Assembly (NCBI GenBank): GCA_002415085.1
Contig: DIBV01000001.1
Coordinates: 372,001-436,000 of the forward strand
Source of the DNA: Arsukibacterium sp. UBA5043
GTDB taxonomy: Bacteria > Pseudomonadota > Gammaproteobacteria > Enterobacterales > Alteromonadaceae
Length of the DNA stretch: 64,000 bases
Direction: 5' to 3'
Program-made: the position numbers and the translations under genes
Notes under the pieces: generated by a model
Told to the model about the DNA's origin: nothing
The model's database searches: none
What the model saw: the letters and a program-made list of their open reading frames with translations, nothing else
Part shown: positions 1 through 8,999 of the stretch, one piece after another
How the letters are laid out: every line of letters starts with the position of its first letter
How positions within the stretch are numbered: the stretch's first letter is position 1

Positions 1-237
1 AATGCCGCGCTCAACTCGTTAGAGCAAGCGTACTCATTAACACCGAATAATATGAACGTGGCGTTGAACATTCTGAAAGTACTGGTGGCGATGCAAGATC
101 AGGCGCCTTTAGATGAAGGCTGTATTGCGTTGGCAAAAAGCATCAGGCAACAATTGCAGTACGCAGAACTGATGGAGTCTGAGCAACAAAAAATATTTGA
201 GCATTACCAACAGCAGTTGCAATCCGTTTTAGCCTGA
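1..237 (+). CDS. C-terminal fragment of a TPR-like protein (truncated by window edge)
   Basis: The reading frame is open from base 1 and ends with TGA at 235-237, so only the last 78 residues of a longer protein are present. They are helical and rich in Leu, Ala and Gln. The stretch reading SLEQAYSLTPNNMNVALN looks like the end of one tetratricopeptide repeat followed by the next helix. The gene could be a TPR-carrying response regulator or another TPR scaffold; the missing N-terminus prevents a choice. An ATG at 52 lies inside the frame and is probably not the real start, because the TPR-like sequence continues upstream of it. Confidence 0.6.
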   Translation, partial: NAALNSLEQAYSLTPNNMNVALNILKVLVAMQDQAPLDEGCIALAKSIRQQLQYAELMESEQQKIFEHYQQQLQSVLA

Positions 238-247
238 GTAGTCAGCT

Positions 248-272
248 CACTGCCAGCCAGAAGCTGGCAGTG
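248..272. terminator. Intergenic hairpin between convergent genes
   Basis: Perfect 10-bp stem (CACTGCCAGC / GCTGGCAGTG) with a 5-nt loop. It lies between the stop of the TPR-like fragment and the stop of the czcA-like gene. There is no clear T-run on either strand, so it is a possible bidirectional terminator or an mRNA 3'-end stabiliser. Confidence 0.5.
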
Positions 273-289
273 ATTCACGCGGCAAGTTT

Positions 290-3200
290 TCAGGCCAACG
301 CAGGTTGCCGTGTACGCTGGTGTACCAGTTTGTAAAGGGTTGGCAGCAGCAAAAGGGTTAACAACGTGGCGGAAATAATACCGCCAATTACTACCGTTGC
401 CAGCGGCCGCTGTACCTCAGCGCCAGTGCCGCTGTTAAACGCCATTGGCACAAAACCAAGGCTGGCAACCAGTGCGGTCATTAAAACTGGTCGTAGCCGT
501 TGCAGCGCGCCTTGCTCAATAGCCTCCAGCAGGTTAAGGCCTTGCTGCTGTAGCTGTTTTATCATCGCCAGCATGACCACGCCGTTAAGCACGGCAATAC
601 CAGATAAAGCAATAAAGCCGACTGCTGCAGAGATTGATAGTGGCATGTCGCGTAGTATTAACGCAGCAAGCCCTCCGGTTAATGCCAGCGGCACCCCGCT
701 AAATACTAGTAAGGCATCTTTTGCCGAATTAAGCGCACTGAACAGCAAACCAAAGATCATCAGTAATGTTAGCGGTACCACCCACATTAGCCGGTCAGAC
801 GCCGATTGCAGTTGCTCAAATGTGCCGTCATACCCAAGCCAGTACCCCGTGGGCAGGGCGAGCTCTTTTGTTATCAGCTGCTTGGTGTCAGTAATGAAAC
901 TACCAAGATCCCGACCTGATACATTGGCGCTGACCACAATATTTCGCTTAGCACTTTCGCGGTTTATCTGATTGGGCGCCTCAATTTCGCTAAAATGTGC
1001 TACTTCGCCAAGTGGGACATAGGTCAGTTCAGTACTCTCGCTGTTTTCGTGGCGACGGAAGGGCAACGCTACCGGCAGGCGTTTTAGTTGTTGTGGGTCG
1101 CTTCGAAGCGCCTCGTCTGCTCTGATAATAAGGTCAAATGCCTTGTCACCTTCGTAAATGAGACCGGCTTGTATTCCACCCACCATGGTTTGGATACTGC
1201 GTTGCACGGTCGCCATATCGATACCCAGTAATGCCAGATGCTCCCGGTCGGGTTCAATCGACAACATCGGTAAGCCGTTTGCCTGCTCCATTCGCACATC
1301 GACCGCCCCAGGCACGGTTGCCAGCAATGCTGTCGCCTGTTCAGCAAGCCTGGCCAGGGTATTTAAATCATCACCATAAATTCTAAGGGCAACATCGCTG
1401 CGCACCCCGGCAATCAACTCGTTAAAACGCATTTCGATAGGTTGGGTAAACTCATAGTTATTACCCGGCACGTCTGCAACGGTTTGGCGTAATAACGCCA
1501 CAAAATCAGCTTTGCTCATGCCGGGGTCGGGCCACTGTGCTTTTGGTTTAAGCATAACAAAAGTGTCTGCCACATTAGGTGGCATGGGATCAGTGGCAAT
1601 TTCTGCGGTACCCAACTTGCTAAATACCCTTTTTACCTGCGGCAGCGCTGCAATTTCACGTTCCAGCAGCAGTTGCATCTGCAGCGACTGGTTTAAGCCG
1701 GTACCAGGTATACGCAGTGCATGCAGGGCGATATCGCCTTCATCCAGCTGTGGCATAAACTCACTACCGAGCTTGCTGCCTTGCCAGAAAATTACCGCCA
1801 TAACGAATACCGCCCCACTGATAAATAGCACTGAGTGGCGCAAGCTCTGCCTGAGTAATACCGAGTAACCACGTTTTAAGGTGTGCATTAGCGCCGAGTC
1901 CTGCTCTTTCACTTTGCCACGGACAAAAATGGCCACTGCGGCCGGCACAAAAGTAATCGCCAGCAGCACAGCACCGGCCAATGCGGCAATAACGGTAAAG
2001 GCCATCGGATGAAACATTTTGCCCTCAACGCCGCGTAGCGCAAAAATAGGCAGGAATACCAGCATAATAATCAGTACACCAAACACGGCCGGGGTAAACA
2101 CCTCACGGGTAGCCAGATACACTTCACTTAAACGCTCTTCGAGGGTTAATAACCGGCCTGTTCGGTGCTGCGCCAAGCCTAAGCGGCGCAGACAGTTTTC
2201 GACCACGATCACTGCACCATCCACCATTAAACCAAAGTCGATAGCGCCTAAACTCATCAGATTGCCACTGACCTTATTGAGGGCCATACCGCTAATGGCA
2301 AATAGCATGCTTAGCGGAATAACCAGGGCGGTAATCAGCGCGGCGCGAATATTGCCCAGAAAAACAAACAGCACCACGATAACCAGCACTGCGCCTTCAA
2401 ACAGGTTTTTCTGCACCGTAGCAATAGTTTTGTCTACCAGGGTGGTCCGGTTGTACACAGCCTCTGCACTGACACCGTCAGGCAATGAGCGGTTAACCTC
2501 GAGCAGTTTTTCTGCCACGGCACGGGAAACGGTGCGACTGTTTTCACCCATCAGCATAAAAACGGTGCCCAGTACCGTTTCTTCGCCATTAAGGCTGGCC
2601 GCACCGGTGCGCAGCTCCTTCCCGAAATACACGTCGGCGACATCGCGCAGCCGCACCGGCGCATCATCATGTTTTGCGATAATCAGCGAACTGATGTCAT
2701 CAAGGTTACGCAGTTGACCCGGTGAGCGCAACAGCCATTGCTCGCCTCGTTGCTCTATATAACCGGCGCCAACATTGCTGTTGTTGCGCTCAAGCGCATT
2801 GGCGATATCATCCAGGGTCAGTTTAAACGCTAACAGCCTGGCCGGGTCGGGCGCCACCTGATACTGACGTTGATAGCCACCAATGGTGTTTACCTCTGTC
2901 ACCCCTTTGACGTTAACCAGCTGCGGTTTTATCACCCAGTCCTGCAGGGTGCGCAGATCTTCTGCGCTATAAGCTGTACCATCGTCTTTTAGGGCGTCAT
3001 GGGCAGCGCTGACGGTATACATAAAAATTTCACCCAGCCCGGTGGCAACAGGTCCCAGGGTTGGATTTGTCTCTGCGGGCAATTTGGCCCGAACCGTCTG
3101 TAAGCGTTCAGCGACCTGCTGTCGTGCCCAGTAAATATCGGTACTGTCATTAAAAACAACGGTTACCTGTGACATACCATAGCGCGACAGTGATCGGCTG

Positions 3201-3442
3201 TATTGCAGCTTTGGCAAACCGGCCATGGCATTTTCGATAATTATCGTTAGCCGTTGCTCCGCCTCCAGCGGCGAGTAACCCGGTGCCGCAGTATTAATTT
3301 GTACTTGGACGTTGGTAATATCAGGCACGGCATCCATAGGCAGGCGCTGAGCATTGTATAAACCAGCGACAATGAGCAGCAGGGTTAACCCCAGCACCAG
3401 ATAACGGCGGCTAAGGGCAAACTTTAATAGCATGTTAATCAT
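290..3442 (-). CDS. czcA: CzcA-like heavy-metal efflux RND transporter
   Basis: Inner-membrane proton/cation antiporter of the HME-RND family, 1050 residues, the usual length. It has the N-terminal membrane helix, two large periplasmic loops and two six-helix bundles typical of the family. The transmembrane-4 signature DFGLMVDGAVIVVEN puts acidic residues at D402, D408 and E415. These are the three positions used for proton-coupled divalent cation export in CzcA-type pumps, whereas CusA-type Cu/Ag pumps have a different signature here. This favours Zn/Co/Cd/Ni as substrate. The ATG at 3442 has an AGGAG site that overlaps the stop of the upstream adaptor gene, so the two are probably translationally coupled. 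It is the last gene of a czcICBA-like operon. The exact metal is inferred, not proven. Confidence 0.93.
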   Translation of the reverse strand: MINMLLKFALSRRYLVLGLTLLLIVAGLYNAQRLPMDAVPDITNVQVQINTAAPGYSPLEAEQRLTIIIENAMAGLPKLQYSRSLSRYGMSQVTVVFNDSTDIYWARQQVAERLQTVRAKLPAETNPTLGPVATGLGEIFMYTVSAAHDALKDDGTAYSAEDLRTLQDWVIKPQLVNVKGVTEVNTIGGYQRQYQVAPDPARLLAFKLTLDDIANALERNNSNVGAGYIEQRGEQWLLRSPGQLRNLDDISSLIIAKHDDAPVRLRDVADVYFGKELRTGAASLNGEETVLGTVFMLMGENSRTVSRAVAEKLLEVNRSLPDGVSAEAVYNRTTLVDKTIATVQKNLFEGAVLVIVVLFVFLGNIRAALITALVIPLSMLFAISGMALNKVSGNLMSLGAIDFGLMVDGAVIVVENCLRRLGLAQHRTGRLLTLEERLSEVYLATREVFTPAVFGVLIIMLVFLPIFALRGVEGKMFHPMAFTVIAALAGAVLLAITFVPAAVAIFVRGKVKEQDSALMHTLKRGYSVLLRQSLRHSVLFISGAVFVMAVIFWQGSKLGSEFMPQLDEGDIALHALRIPGTGLNQSLQMQLLLEREIAALPQVKRVFSKLGTAEIATDPMPPNVADTFVMLKPKAQWPDPGMSKADFVALLRQTVADVPGNNYEFTQPIEMRFNELIAGVRSDVALRIYGDDLNTLARLAEQATALLATVPGAVDVRMEQANGLPMLSIEPDREHLALLGIDMATVQRSIQTMVGGIQAGLIYEGDKAFDLIIRADEALRSDPQQLKRLPVALPFRRHENSESTELTYVPLGEVAHFSEIEAPNQINRESAKRNIVVSANVSGRDLGSFITDTKQLITKELALPTGYWLGYDGTFEQLQSASDRLMWVVPLTLLMIFGLLFSALNSAKDALLVFSGVPLALTGGLAALILRDMPLSISAAVGFIALSGIAVLNGVVMLAMIKQLQQQGLNLLEAIEQGALQRLRPVLMTALVASLGFVPMAFNSGTGAEVQRPLATVVIGGIISATLLTLLLLPTLYKLVHQRTRQPALA

Positions 3443-3451
3443 GGCGCACTC

Positions 3452-4693
3452 CTAATGATCATGGCTGGCGCCTGATTTCAATATGTCGGCTTTAAGCACA
3501 AAGCTGTTGTCAGTGGCGTATTCAGTACCGGGTTTAAGGCCTGAGGTGACTTCTATATAGTTATCGTCTTCACGGCCAAACTGCAGCATCCGCACTTCAA
3601 AGGTATTGCCGTAGCGGGCAAATACCACCGGCATATCCCGAAAGCGCTGAATAGCGCGTTTCTGCACAGCTAATGCTACCGGTATGGTTGCTGTCAGTAC
3701 CTCAGCTTTGATATGCATACCTGGCCGCCAGTAGCCATTACTGTTGTCCAGCACGGCGCGTGCCCGCGCTATATGGCCTTCAGTCATCTGCGGGGCAATG
3801 TAACTTATGTTGCTGTCGGCGCTTTCACCGTGATGCAAGCTGAATACGGACACCGGCATACCGACACGCAATTGGTCGATATCGTTAGGAAAAGCAGATA
3901 GCTCGACATAGACGCTGCTGAAATCAACGATGTTAAACAGCACCTCGTCGCGGATCAGCTCATTGTTATTAAAGAAACGGTCGGTAATAATGCCGTTTGC
4001 CGGCGATACAATATCGTACATTTTTAAAGTTGTGGCGTTGCTAATACGGGCAATTCGCTGGCCCTTAGTGACCCTGTCGCCTTGCTGCACCAATACCTCC
4101 GTCAGCGTGCCGGAATAGGGCGCTTTTACGCTATAACGGGCGGTAGGCGGGCTACTGATCACGCCAAATAAATGGGTTTTCTGGGTCAGTACCTGCGCTT
4201 GGGCGATATCAGTGCCAATACCCGCTAAGGCAAAAATTCTGTCATTCAGTTCAACCCTTCCTTCAAAGCTATCGTAATGCCAGTGGTATTGCTGGCCCTG
4301 ATAGCTGAGGCTAATATCAACGCGATAGGAGTGAGGCTCAGCGATGCTGATATCGCCGACCAGGTACTGCTGCTCCGGGCTAAACCGGATATCATCCTGC
4401 TGGCCATCCAGCCGGTGCAGTGTCACTTTAGCATCCAGCGCAGTGGCTGAAACCGGCTCACCATTGGCATAGGCATACAAACGCATTTCCGGCGGTATAC
4501 CTGTTTCAAAAATGGTTACTTCCACCGCAAAATCAGCATGAGTTAACAATCTGCCGCCATGCGGGCCCTCAGCCTGTTCAGTTGCATGTGCATCGCTATG
4601 GCTGTCATGTCCGCCAGCGGCCTGTGCCGTGCTGAAAAAAAGGAGTAGTAACACTGCCAGCAAGCTGGTCAGTATGGTCGGTGTCTTATTCAT
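3452..4693 (-). CDS. czcB: CzcB-like periplasmic adaptor (membrane fusion protein)
   Basis: Periplasmic adaptor linking the RND pump to the outer-membrane channel, 413 residues. A signal peptide ends near STAQA, followed by a His-rich mature N-terminus (GGHDSHSDAHATEQ, then GPHGG) that could bind metal ions. The barrel-sandwich and beta-barrel regions follow, with the family-typical stretch around VKAPYSGTLTEVLVQQGDRV. The protein ends in SHDH, a second His cluster. The ATG at 4693 has a GGAGC site and overlaps the upstream czcC-like gene by 8 nt. It belongs to the HlyD/CusB/CzcB superfamily; assignment to the Czc branch rests on the partner pump's motif. Confidence 0.9.
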   Translation of the reverse strand: MNKTPTILTSLLAVLLLLFFSTAQAAGGHDSHSDAHATEQAEGPHGGRLLTHADFAVEVTIFETGIPPEMRLYAYANGEPVSATALDAKVTLHRLDGQQDDIRFSPEQQYLVGDISIAEPHSYRVDISLSYQGQQYHWHYDSFEGRVELNDRIFALAGIGTDIAQAQVLTQKTHLFGVISSPPTARYSVKAPYSGTLTEVLVQQGDRVTKGQRIARISNATTLKMYDIVSPANGIITDRFFNNNELIRDEVLFNIVDFSSVYVELSAFPNDIDQLRVGMPVSVFSLHHGESADSNISYIAPQMTEGHIARARAVLDNSNGYWRPGMHIKAEVLTATIPVALAVQKRAIQRFRDMPVVFARYGNTFEVRMLQFGREDDNYIEVTSGLKPGTEYATDNSFVLKADILKSGASHDH

Positions 4694-5972
4694 AGCTTTG
4701 CTCCAATGCAGCGCCAGGCAATGTGGTAGTCAATGTCATAGGTAGGCCGGTAAGGCGCTCCAACTCAAGTAGAGTCAGATGAAAGCGGCTTTGGCTTTGG
4801 ATTAGGTCATGTTCTGCCTGGGCCAGCTCTTCTTCGGCGGATAACAGGCTTAACAGGTCAAGCTGGCCTTGCTGATAGCTGCTCAGGCTGGTTTGCCACA
4901 GTTTTTTTGCTTCTGGTAAAAGCAGGGTATCAATGGTTTGCACAGTATTGCGCAGGTGCTGCAAATTTAACCATTGCTGCTTCATCAGCAGGGCGAGTTC
5001 GCTGGCGGCAAGCTGCTGCTGCCTGGCTATAAGTGCTTGATTTTCAGCATGGGCGAGACGACGCCCTTCATTGGGATCAGTAAGCGTTAGCGGCATGCTT
5101 AAGCCAAACACCAGGGCATGGTCGTTGTTAGCCTGGTTGCGTCTTAAACCGGCAGAGATACGGACGTCGGCCTGACTGTTGGCCTCGGTTAAACGCAGCT
5201 GACTTTGCGCCACGCGGTGCTCGGTCAGATAGCGCTGCAAAGCTGCGCTTTGCTGCAGCTGTTGCTGCAATGCTGGTAACGCGGGTAATTGCGGCAATAT
5301 GGCCAAATCGCCAGTTACCACAGAAAAATCAGGTTCGGCATTCCATCTGGCTGCCAGACGGTATCGACGATCTTGAATACTCTGTTGTATATCTGCCAGT
5401 TCGATCTGGCTGCGTAGCAGTCGCAGTTTAATCCGGCTGATATCCGCATCCAGCAAATTACCTGCGTTACTGCGCAATCTCGCGGTGTCGAGCAGCGCTT
5501 GTTCCCTGCTAAGCTTTTCACTGGACCATTGTTGTAAATGTTGCAAACGCAATAGTTCTAAATATAACGATGTGGTCGCTGCCAGCACGTCCAGTCTGGC
5601 CAGTTCATAATTATCACGTTGCAATTGGCTTTGCTGTTGTGCCAGTTCTACCCGGCGCTCGCGTTTTTGTCCCAGCTCAATTTGCTGACTCATGCTCAGG
5701 GTAAGCTCTGCAGCTTTAAGGCCCTGGTTATCGCCTGTGCCCAGCACATTTTCAAGCGAGACATCCAGCTCAGGGTTAGGTTTAATATTAGCTTGCAGTT
5801 GCTGAGCTTCAGCCATTCGCAATTGATACGGAAACGCTTGCAGCGTTGCGTCATGCTGCAAAGTCCGTTGTAACGCCTGAGGCAGCGCTAGTGTTTGCGG
5901 CTGTTCTGCCGCATACGCAACCGAATAGCTTGTTGCCGCCAGCAAAGCCGGCAGCACAAATGTCATACGCAT
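4686..5972 (-). CDS. czcC: CzcC-like outer-membrane efflux channel (TolC family)
   Basis: Outer-membrane factor of the tripartite metal efflux system, 428 residues. The signal peptide ends near SVAYAA. Two repeated outer-membrane-efflux units of long Gln/Leu/Ala-rich helices follow, as in TolC-type channels, with ELDVSLENVLG near the N-terminus being typical of metal-efflux members. The ATG at 5972 is preceded by AGGAG at good spacing. It overlaps the adaptor gene by 8 nt and follows the small His-rich gene by about 50 nt, giving the order I-C-B-A. Confidence 0.9.
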   Translation of the reverse strand: MRMTFVLPALLAATSYSVAYAAEQPQTLALPQALQRTLQHDATLQAFPYQLRMAEAQQLQANIKPNPELDVSLENVLGTGDNQGLKAAELTLSMSQQIELGQKRERRVELAQQQSQLQRDNYELARLDVLAATTSLYLELLRLQHLQQWSSEKLSREQALLDTARLRSNAGNLLDADISRIKLRLLRSQIELADIQQSIQDRRYRLAARWNAEPDFSVVTGDLAILPQLPALPALQQQLQQSAALQRYLTEHRVAQSQLRLTEANSQADVRISAGLRRNQANNDHALVFGLSMPLTLTDPNEGRRLAHAENQALIARQQQLAASELALLMKQQWLNLQHLRNTVQTIDTLLLPEAKKLWQTSLSSYQQGQLDLLSLLSAEEELAQAEHDLIQSQSRFHLTLLELERLTGLPMTLTTTLPGAALEQSYE

Positions 5973-6022
5973 AGGTATGCTCCTGTTAGTTAATTAGTAA
6001 AAAAGTGACAACAGGGGTGAGA

Positions 6023-6334
6023 TCAGGCGTTGGGCGGCGGTACGGGGGGACTGTAGCTGATAACGTTAAATTGGCATGGGCTGGTGACTATGGCGGTTTC
6101 GCCAAAGTTCAGCAGTTCAATACCGTAGAAAAATGCGATATGGCAGGTAACATGTGCATGTTCATTGTGGTGCTCAGCGTTATCTGTGACACTGCTCTCA
6201 CCGTGGCTATCGATCAGGCTGGTTAAAGAATGGTCATGTTCAGGCATATGCACCACTAATGCATCACATGCCATCACCGCATGGTTCAGCATAATGAGTA
6301 ATAGTAATAGCACACTTAATGATCGGCCTAACAC
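6023..6334 (-). CDS. Small His-rich exported protein, CzcI-like
   Basis: Predicted 103-residue exported protein: an N-terminal hydrophobic signal of about 22 residues ending near VMACDA, a central region with about ten histidines (HMPEHDH, EHHNEHAH), two further cysteines and a Pro-rich tail (SPPVPPPNA). The layout resembles the CzcI family, small periplasmic proteins encoded first in czc operons and thought to act in metal sensing or regulation. The start is GTG at 6334, supported by GAGGG at 6339-6343; no suitable ATG lies upstream. It is the first gene of the operon, and its promoter must lie in the 70 nt before the ylqF-like gene's end or farther upstream. Function is inferred from composition and context. 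Confidence 0.7.
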   Translation of the reverse strand: MLGRSLSVLLLLLIMLNHAVMACDALVVHMPEHDHSLTSLIDSHGESSVTDNAEHHNEHAHVTCHIAFFYGIELLNFGETAIVTSPCQFNVISYSPPVPPPNA

Positions 6335-6404
6335 AATACCCTCAACACAGCACCTTCAAAAGTCAGATGTCATCGTAACGACTGTATCTGTTACTGACAA
6401 ATGA

Positions 6405-7340
6405 TCAACGATATTTGCGCTGGGCACGGCGCTTACGCTCTGCCTCGCGTTCGGCTTTATCTTTTGATTTGGCTGCTTCTTCAGCCTTGGCATCAATTTG
6501 CTCCTGACTAACCATATCCGGGGTTTCCAGGGTAATGGGGCCCAGGTTGCCAGCGCGCAATTCGGTGATCAGAATTGTACCGGCTTTTTCCAAGTCGACT
6601 ATGCCACCTTTGCGCATACAACCACGACGCACGCCAATCGCGTCAAGCAGTGCCAGATCGTGCTCTGGCTGTTCGGTCAGGTCAAAACGCTGCATCACTT
6701 CTTTTGGATACACTTGTAGTAAATAGTCTGCAGCAAATAGCGCGATATCGGCATATTCAAATACCGTATCTTTAATTGCACCTGTAACTGCCAGCCGGTA
6801 ACCACAGGTTGGCGGACTAAGCTTGGGCCATAAAAAGCCTGGTGTATCAGTTAGAATAACGTTATTTTCCAGTTTGATTCGTTGCTGAGCTTTAGTAACC
6901 CCGGCTTCGTTGCCGGTTTTAGCAATGGTACGGCCAGCCAGGGTATTAATTAAGGTTGATTTTCCGACGTTAGGAATACCCATAATCATGGCCCGGGCAG
7001 GGCGAATGTCCAGGTTTCGCTCTGGCAGCATCTCATTGCACAGTTTCAATAAGGCTTTAATTTGCTCGGGATGTTGCTGGCTGATAGGAATCGCCCGTAC
7101 CCCGCTTTGCTGCTCAAAATGGGCTACCCATACTGCAGTCAGTTCCGGATCAGCTAAATCAGCTTTATTCAGCACCTTAATACAGGGGGTATTGCCGCGA
7201 AGCTGCGGTACTAAGGGATTTTCACTGGAGAAAGGGATCCGGGCATCAAGCATTTCGATAATGATATCAACCTGAGGCATTACCTCAGCAATTTCTTTGC
7301 GGGCCTTGTGCATATGGCCCGGAAACCAGTTAATTGACAT
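6405..7340 (-). CDS. ylqF: YlqF/RbgA-type circularly permuted GTPase
   Basis: Ribosome-biogenesis GTPase, 311 residues. Its GTPase motifs are in permuted order: NKADL (G4) near residue 58, then the P-loop GIPNVGKST (G1) near residue 120, then DTPG (G3) near residue 164. The start MSINWFPGHMHKARKEI is the hallmark of the YlqF/RbgA family, which in Bacillus acts in late assembly of the large ribosomal subunit. The C-terminus is Lys/Arg/Glu-rich, suiting rRNA contact. The ATG at 7340 has GAGG seven bases upstream. It lies just upstream of the metal-efflux operon on the same strand but is probably a separate unit. Confidence 0.92.
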   Translation of the reverse strand: MSINWFPGHMHKARKEIAEVMPQVDIIIEMLDARIPFSSENPLVPQLRGNTPCIKVLNKADLADPELTAVWVAHFEQQSGVRAIPISQQHPEQIKALLKLCNEMLPERNLDIRPARAMIMGIPNVGKSTLINTLAGRTIAKTGNEAGVTKAQQRIKLENNVILTDTPGFLWPKLSPPTCGYRLAVTGAIKDTVFEYADIALFAADYLLQVYPKEVMQRFDLTEQPEHDLALLDAIGVRRGCMRKGGIVDLEKAGTILITELRAGNLGPITLETPDMVSQEQIDAKAEEAAKSKDKAEREAERKRRAQRKYR

Positions 7341-7393
7341 CAGTTATCCTCAATAGCGATCAGGGCCGCATCATACTCTATTGTGATAAAGGG

Positions 7394-7672
7394 CTACAGC
7401 AAAAATTGATAAAAGCTAATCAGGGTTATTGGGGTAAGGATGGCAGAATAGACGGCGGCAGAAGGCAAACGAATAATACCCAGCCCTTTGAAAAGCAGCA
7501 GCAGGCTATACAATCCCATGAGTGGCGGCAGCACATCTAACCACAGGCTGTGCGCTGCGTGCGGCATGATCCACGCCAACAAACTACTGCCGGCACTGGC
7601 AAAAACCAGTAGTAGCAGCAACAGCACATAATGCGCGGGAGTAAATTCGGGATTTAAATTAAAATCGTCCAT
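7394..7672 (-). CDS. Small predicted inner-membrane protein
   Basis: A 92-residue protein with three predicted membrane segments: residues about 14-35, 45-65 and 73-91, separated by short polar turns. I do not recognise the family. The ATG at 7672 has AAGAGAT upstream, and a plausible promoter sits at 7767-7794. It is followed on the same strand by the ylqF-like gene about 50 nt downstream, so the two may be cotranscribed. No catalytic motif is visible. Reality as a gene is supported by the start signals and clean membrane-protein composition, not by homology. Confidence 0.6.
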   Translation of the reverse strand: MDDFNLNPEFTPAHYVLLLLLLVFASAGSSLLAWIMPHAAHSLWLDVLPPLMGLYSLLLLFKGLGIIRLPSAAVYSAILTPITLISFYQFLL

Positions 7673-7766
7673 TGATCTCTTGCTGTGGTTTATGGGTAAG
7701 CTTACTGTAAGAAAAAACTGTGTTACTTACCCGTTGTTATTTGTGTAAATATGTAACGAAGGCGCT

Positions 7767-7794
7767 ATTCTAGTACCTTTTTTAAATAAAGCAA
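7767..7794 (-). promoter_or_regulatory. Candidate sigma-70 promoter for the small membrane protein gene
   Basis: On the minus strand TTGCTT (7789-7794) and TAGAAT (7767-7772) are separated by 16 nt, about 95 nt upstream of the ATG at 7672. Assigned by match to consensus only. Confidence 0.4.
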
Positions 7795-7847
7795 CCTTCA
7801 TTTAGCCGCGTAGTGGGTTGAGCGGGTTCGAAGGTCACTATTGTGGA

Positions 7848-8999
7848 TCAGCGGTTACCGCCATCAGGTTGCAACATGCCTGTGTCTGGCGCTTCAATTG
7901 CCGGTTCCGGCTCGGGTGGTTCAAAACGCCTGATTTGGATAATCATGCCAAGATAGGGATGGTCAAGATAATGCAACTCACCGCTTATTACCCGCCGGCT
8001 TTGTTTAACGTTAATACTCTGTATTGTGCCTTCTGATACAGGGCGTCGCAGGTTAAATTCAGTATTAATAAACAAATAGTGATCTAGGTGTAGCTTAAAT
8101 AAACCATCAAGTTGCCAGATATGATTTGGCAGGTTAGACAGGCTGTCGCTAACCTTAGGTAGCTGTTGATCCGGTCCGGCCATGTTTTCCAGTTTGCCAG
8201 CTGCCTGCAACTGATCCAGCAAGGTGTCGATGGCACTGAATAAATTGTCATGCTGCTCGTTAGTAAACTGGGCAGTTGCCGCTGCGGCGTCATCTGTTGC
8301 TGTCTTATTAATGTCCTGCCCCCAGTAATCGATCTGCGCTGAGTAATTTACTCCGGCAAACCAACGGCTTGGCACGGCCTGTTTTTCAGTAACCGGTGCC
8401 TGACGCCACACTGTATGTAGTAACAAACTCTGATTTGGCTGGCGGTTTATTTTGCTGGCCAGTTCTGTTAACGCAAAAGCGCTTCGCGGCGCCAGGTAGG
8501 GTACTGACTGATGTTGTTCAGATTCGCCAGCCAGAATAACCGGCAGGTTGTCTGGCATGGGCAGTTCTGTATTGACTATGTGCTCTGGAAACAGGCTACT
8601 GCGCTGCCACGGCGCAGGATCAGGCTCACTTATGCAAAATAGTGGGGCGTAGGGCGGTTGCCATTGCTGCCAGTTACGCAGTGTTAGCGGTAAAAAACGG
8701 CGTCTGGTATCAGAGGTTGTATCGCAACGTGGAAGTGCCAGTAGCAGGGGCTCGATCTCCGGCTGATATTTTGCTGACACCAAGTCAACACTATTGCTCA
8801 GGCGAATAGGTTTAACCTCGCGGTCAAATTGCTCTTTAAGCTCGGTATCGCGGCCAGCATTGAACACAATAAGCTCAATTTCAAACCAGCGCTCTGCGGA
8901 GTTACTGGCAGCTATGGCAACGTTACTGGCTGACCATAGCAGGACAGTAATCAGGGCAGTAACACCAACAGTGATTGTTTTTACAACAGATAGTTTCAT
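7848..8999 (-). CDS. csiV: CsiV-family periplasmic peptidoglycan-associated protein
   Basis: A 383-residue protein with an N-terminal signal sequence (cleavage near VAIAAS), then RWFEIELIVFNAG, the conserved opening of the CsiV family. In Vibrio cholerae CsiV is a periplasmic peptidoglycan-binding protein needed for normal cell-wall assembly. The C-terminal part carries the conserved beta-rich region (LDGLFKLHLDHYLFINTEFNLRR spans it). The C-terminus is Pro/Glu-rich. Its ATG overlaps the mfd stop as ATGA (4 nt), so translation is likely coupled to mfd. The family assignment comes from the N-terminal motif and the context. Confidence 0.75.
   Translation of the reverse strand: MKLSVVKTITVGVTALITVLLWSASNVAIAASNSAERWFEIELIVFNAGRDTELKEQFDREVKPIRLSNSVDLVSAKYQPEIEPLLLALPRCDTTSDTRRRFLPLTLRNWQQWQPPYAPLFCISEPDPAPWQRSSLFPEHIVNTELPMPDNLPVILAGESEQHQSVPYLAPRSAFALTELASKINRQPNQSLLLHTVWRQAPVTEKQAVPSRWFAGVNYSAQIDYWGQDINKTATDDAAAATAQFTNEQHDNLFSAIDTLLDQLQAAGKLENMAGPDQQLPKVSDSLSNLPNHIWQLDGLFKLHLDHYLFINTEFNLRRPVSEGTIQSINVKQSRRVISGELHYLDHPYLGMIIQIRRFEPPEPEPAIEAPDTGMLQPDGGNR

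Noticed and set aside
366-971. 201-codon frame opposite the czcA-like gene
   Set aside because: Ser/Pro/Ala-rich antisense shadow of a strongly conserved gene.
2019-2717. 232-codon frame opposite the czcA-like gene
   Set aside because: Composition (Arg, Thr, Ser) is a mirror of the real gene's codon bias, with no motif.
7694-7732. GGGTAAG...CTTACCC inverted repeat upstream of the small membrane protein
   Set aside because: Stem of 7 bp with a 25-nt loop and no T-run; too weak to call as a terminator.
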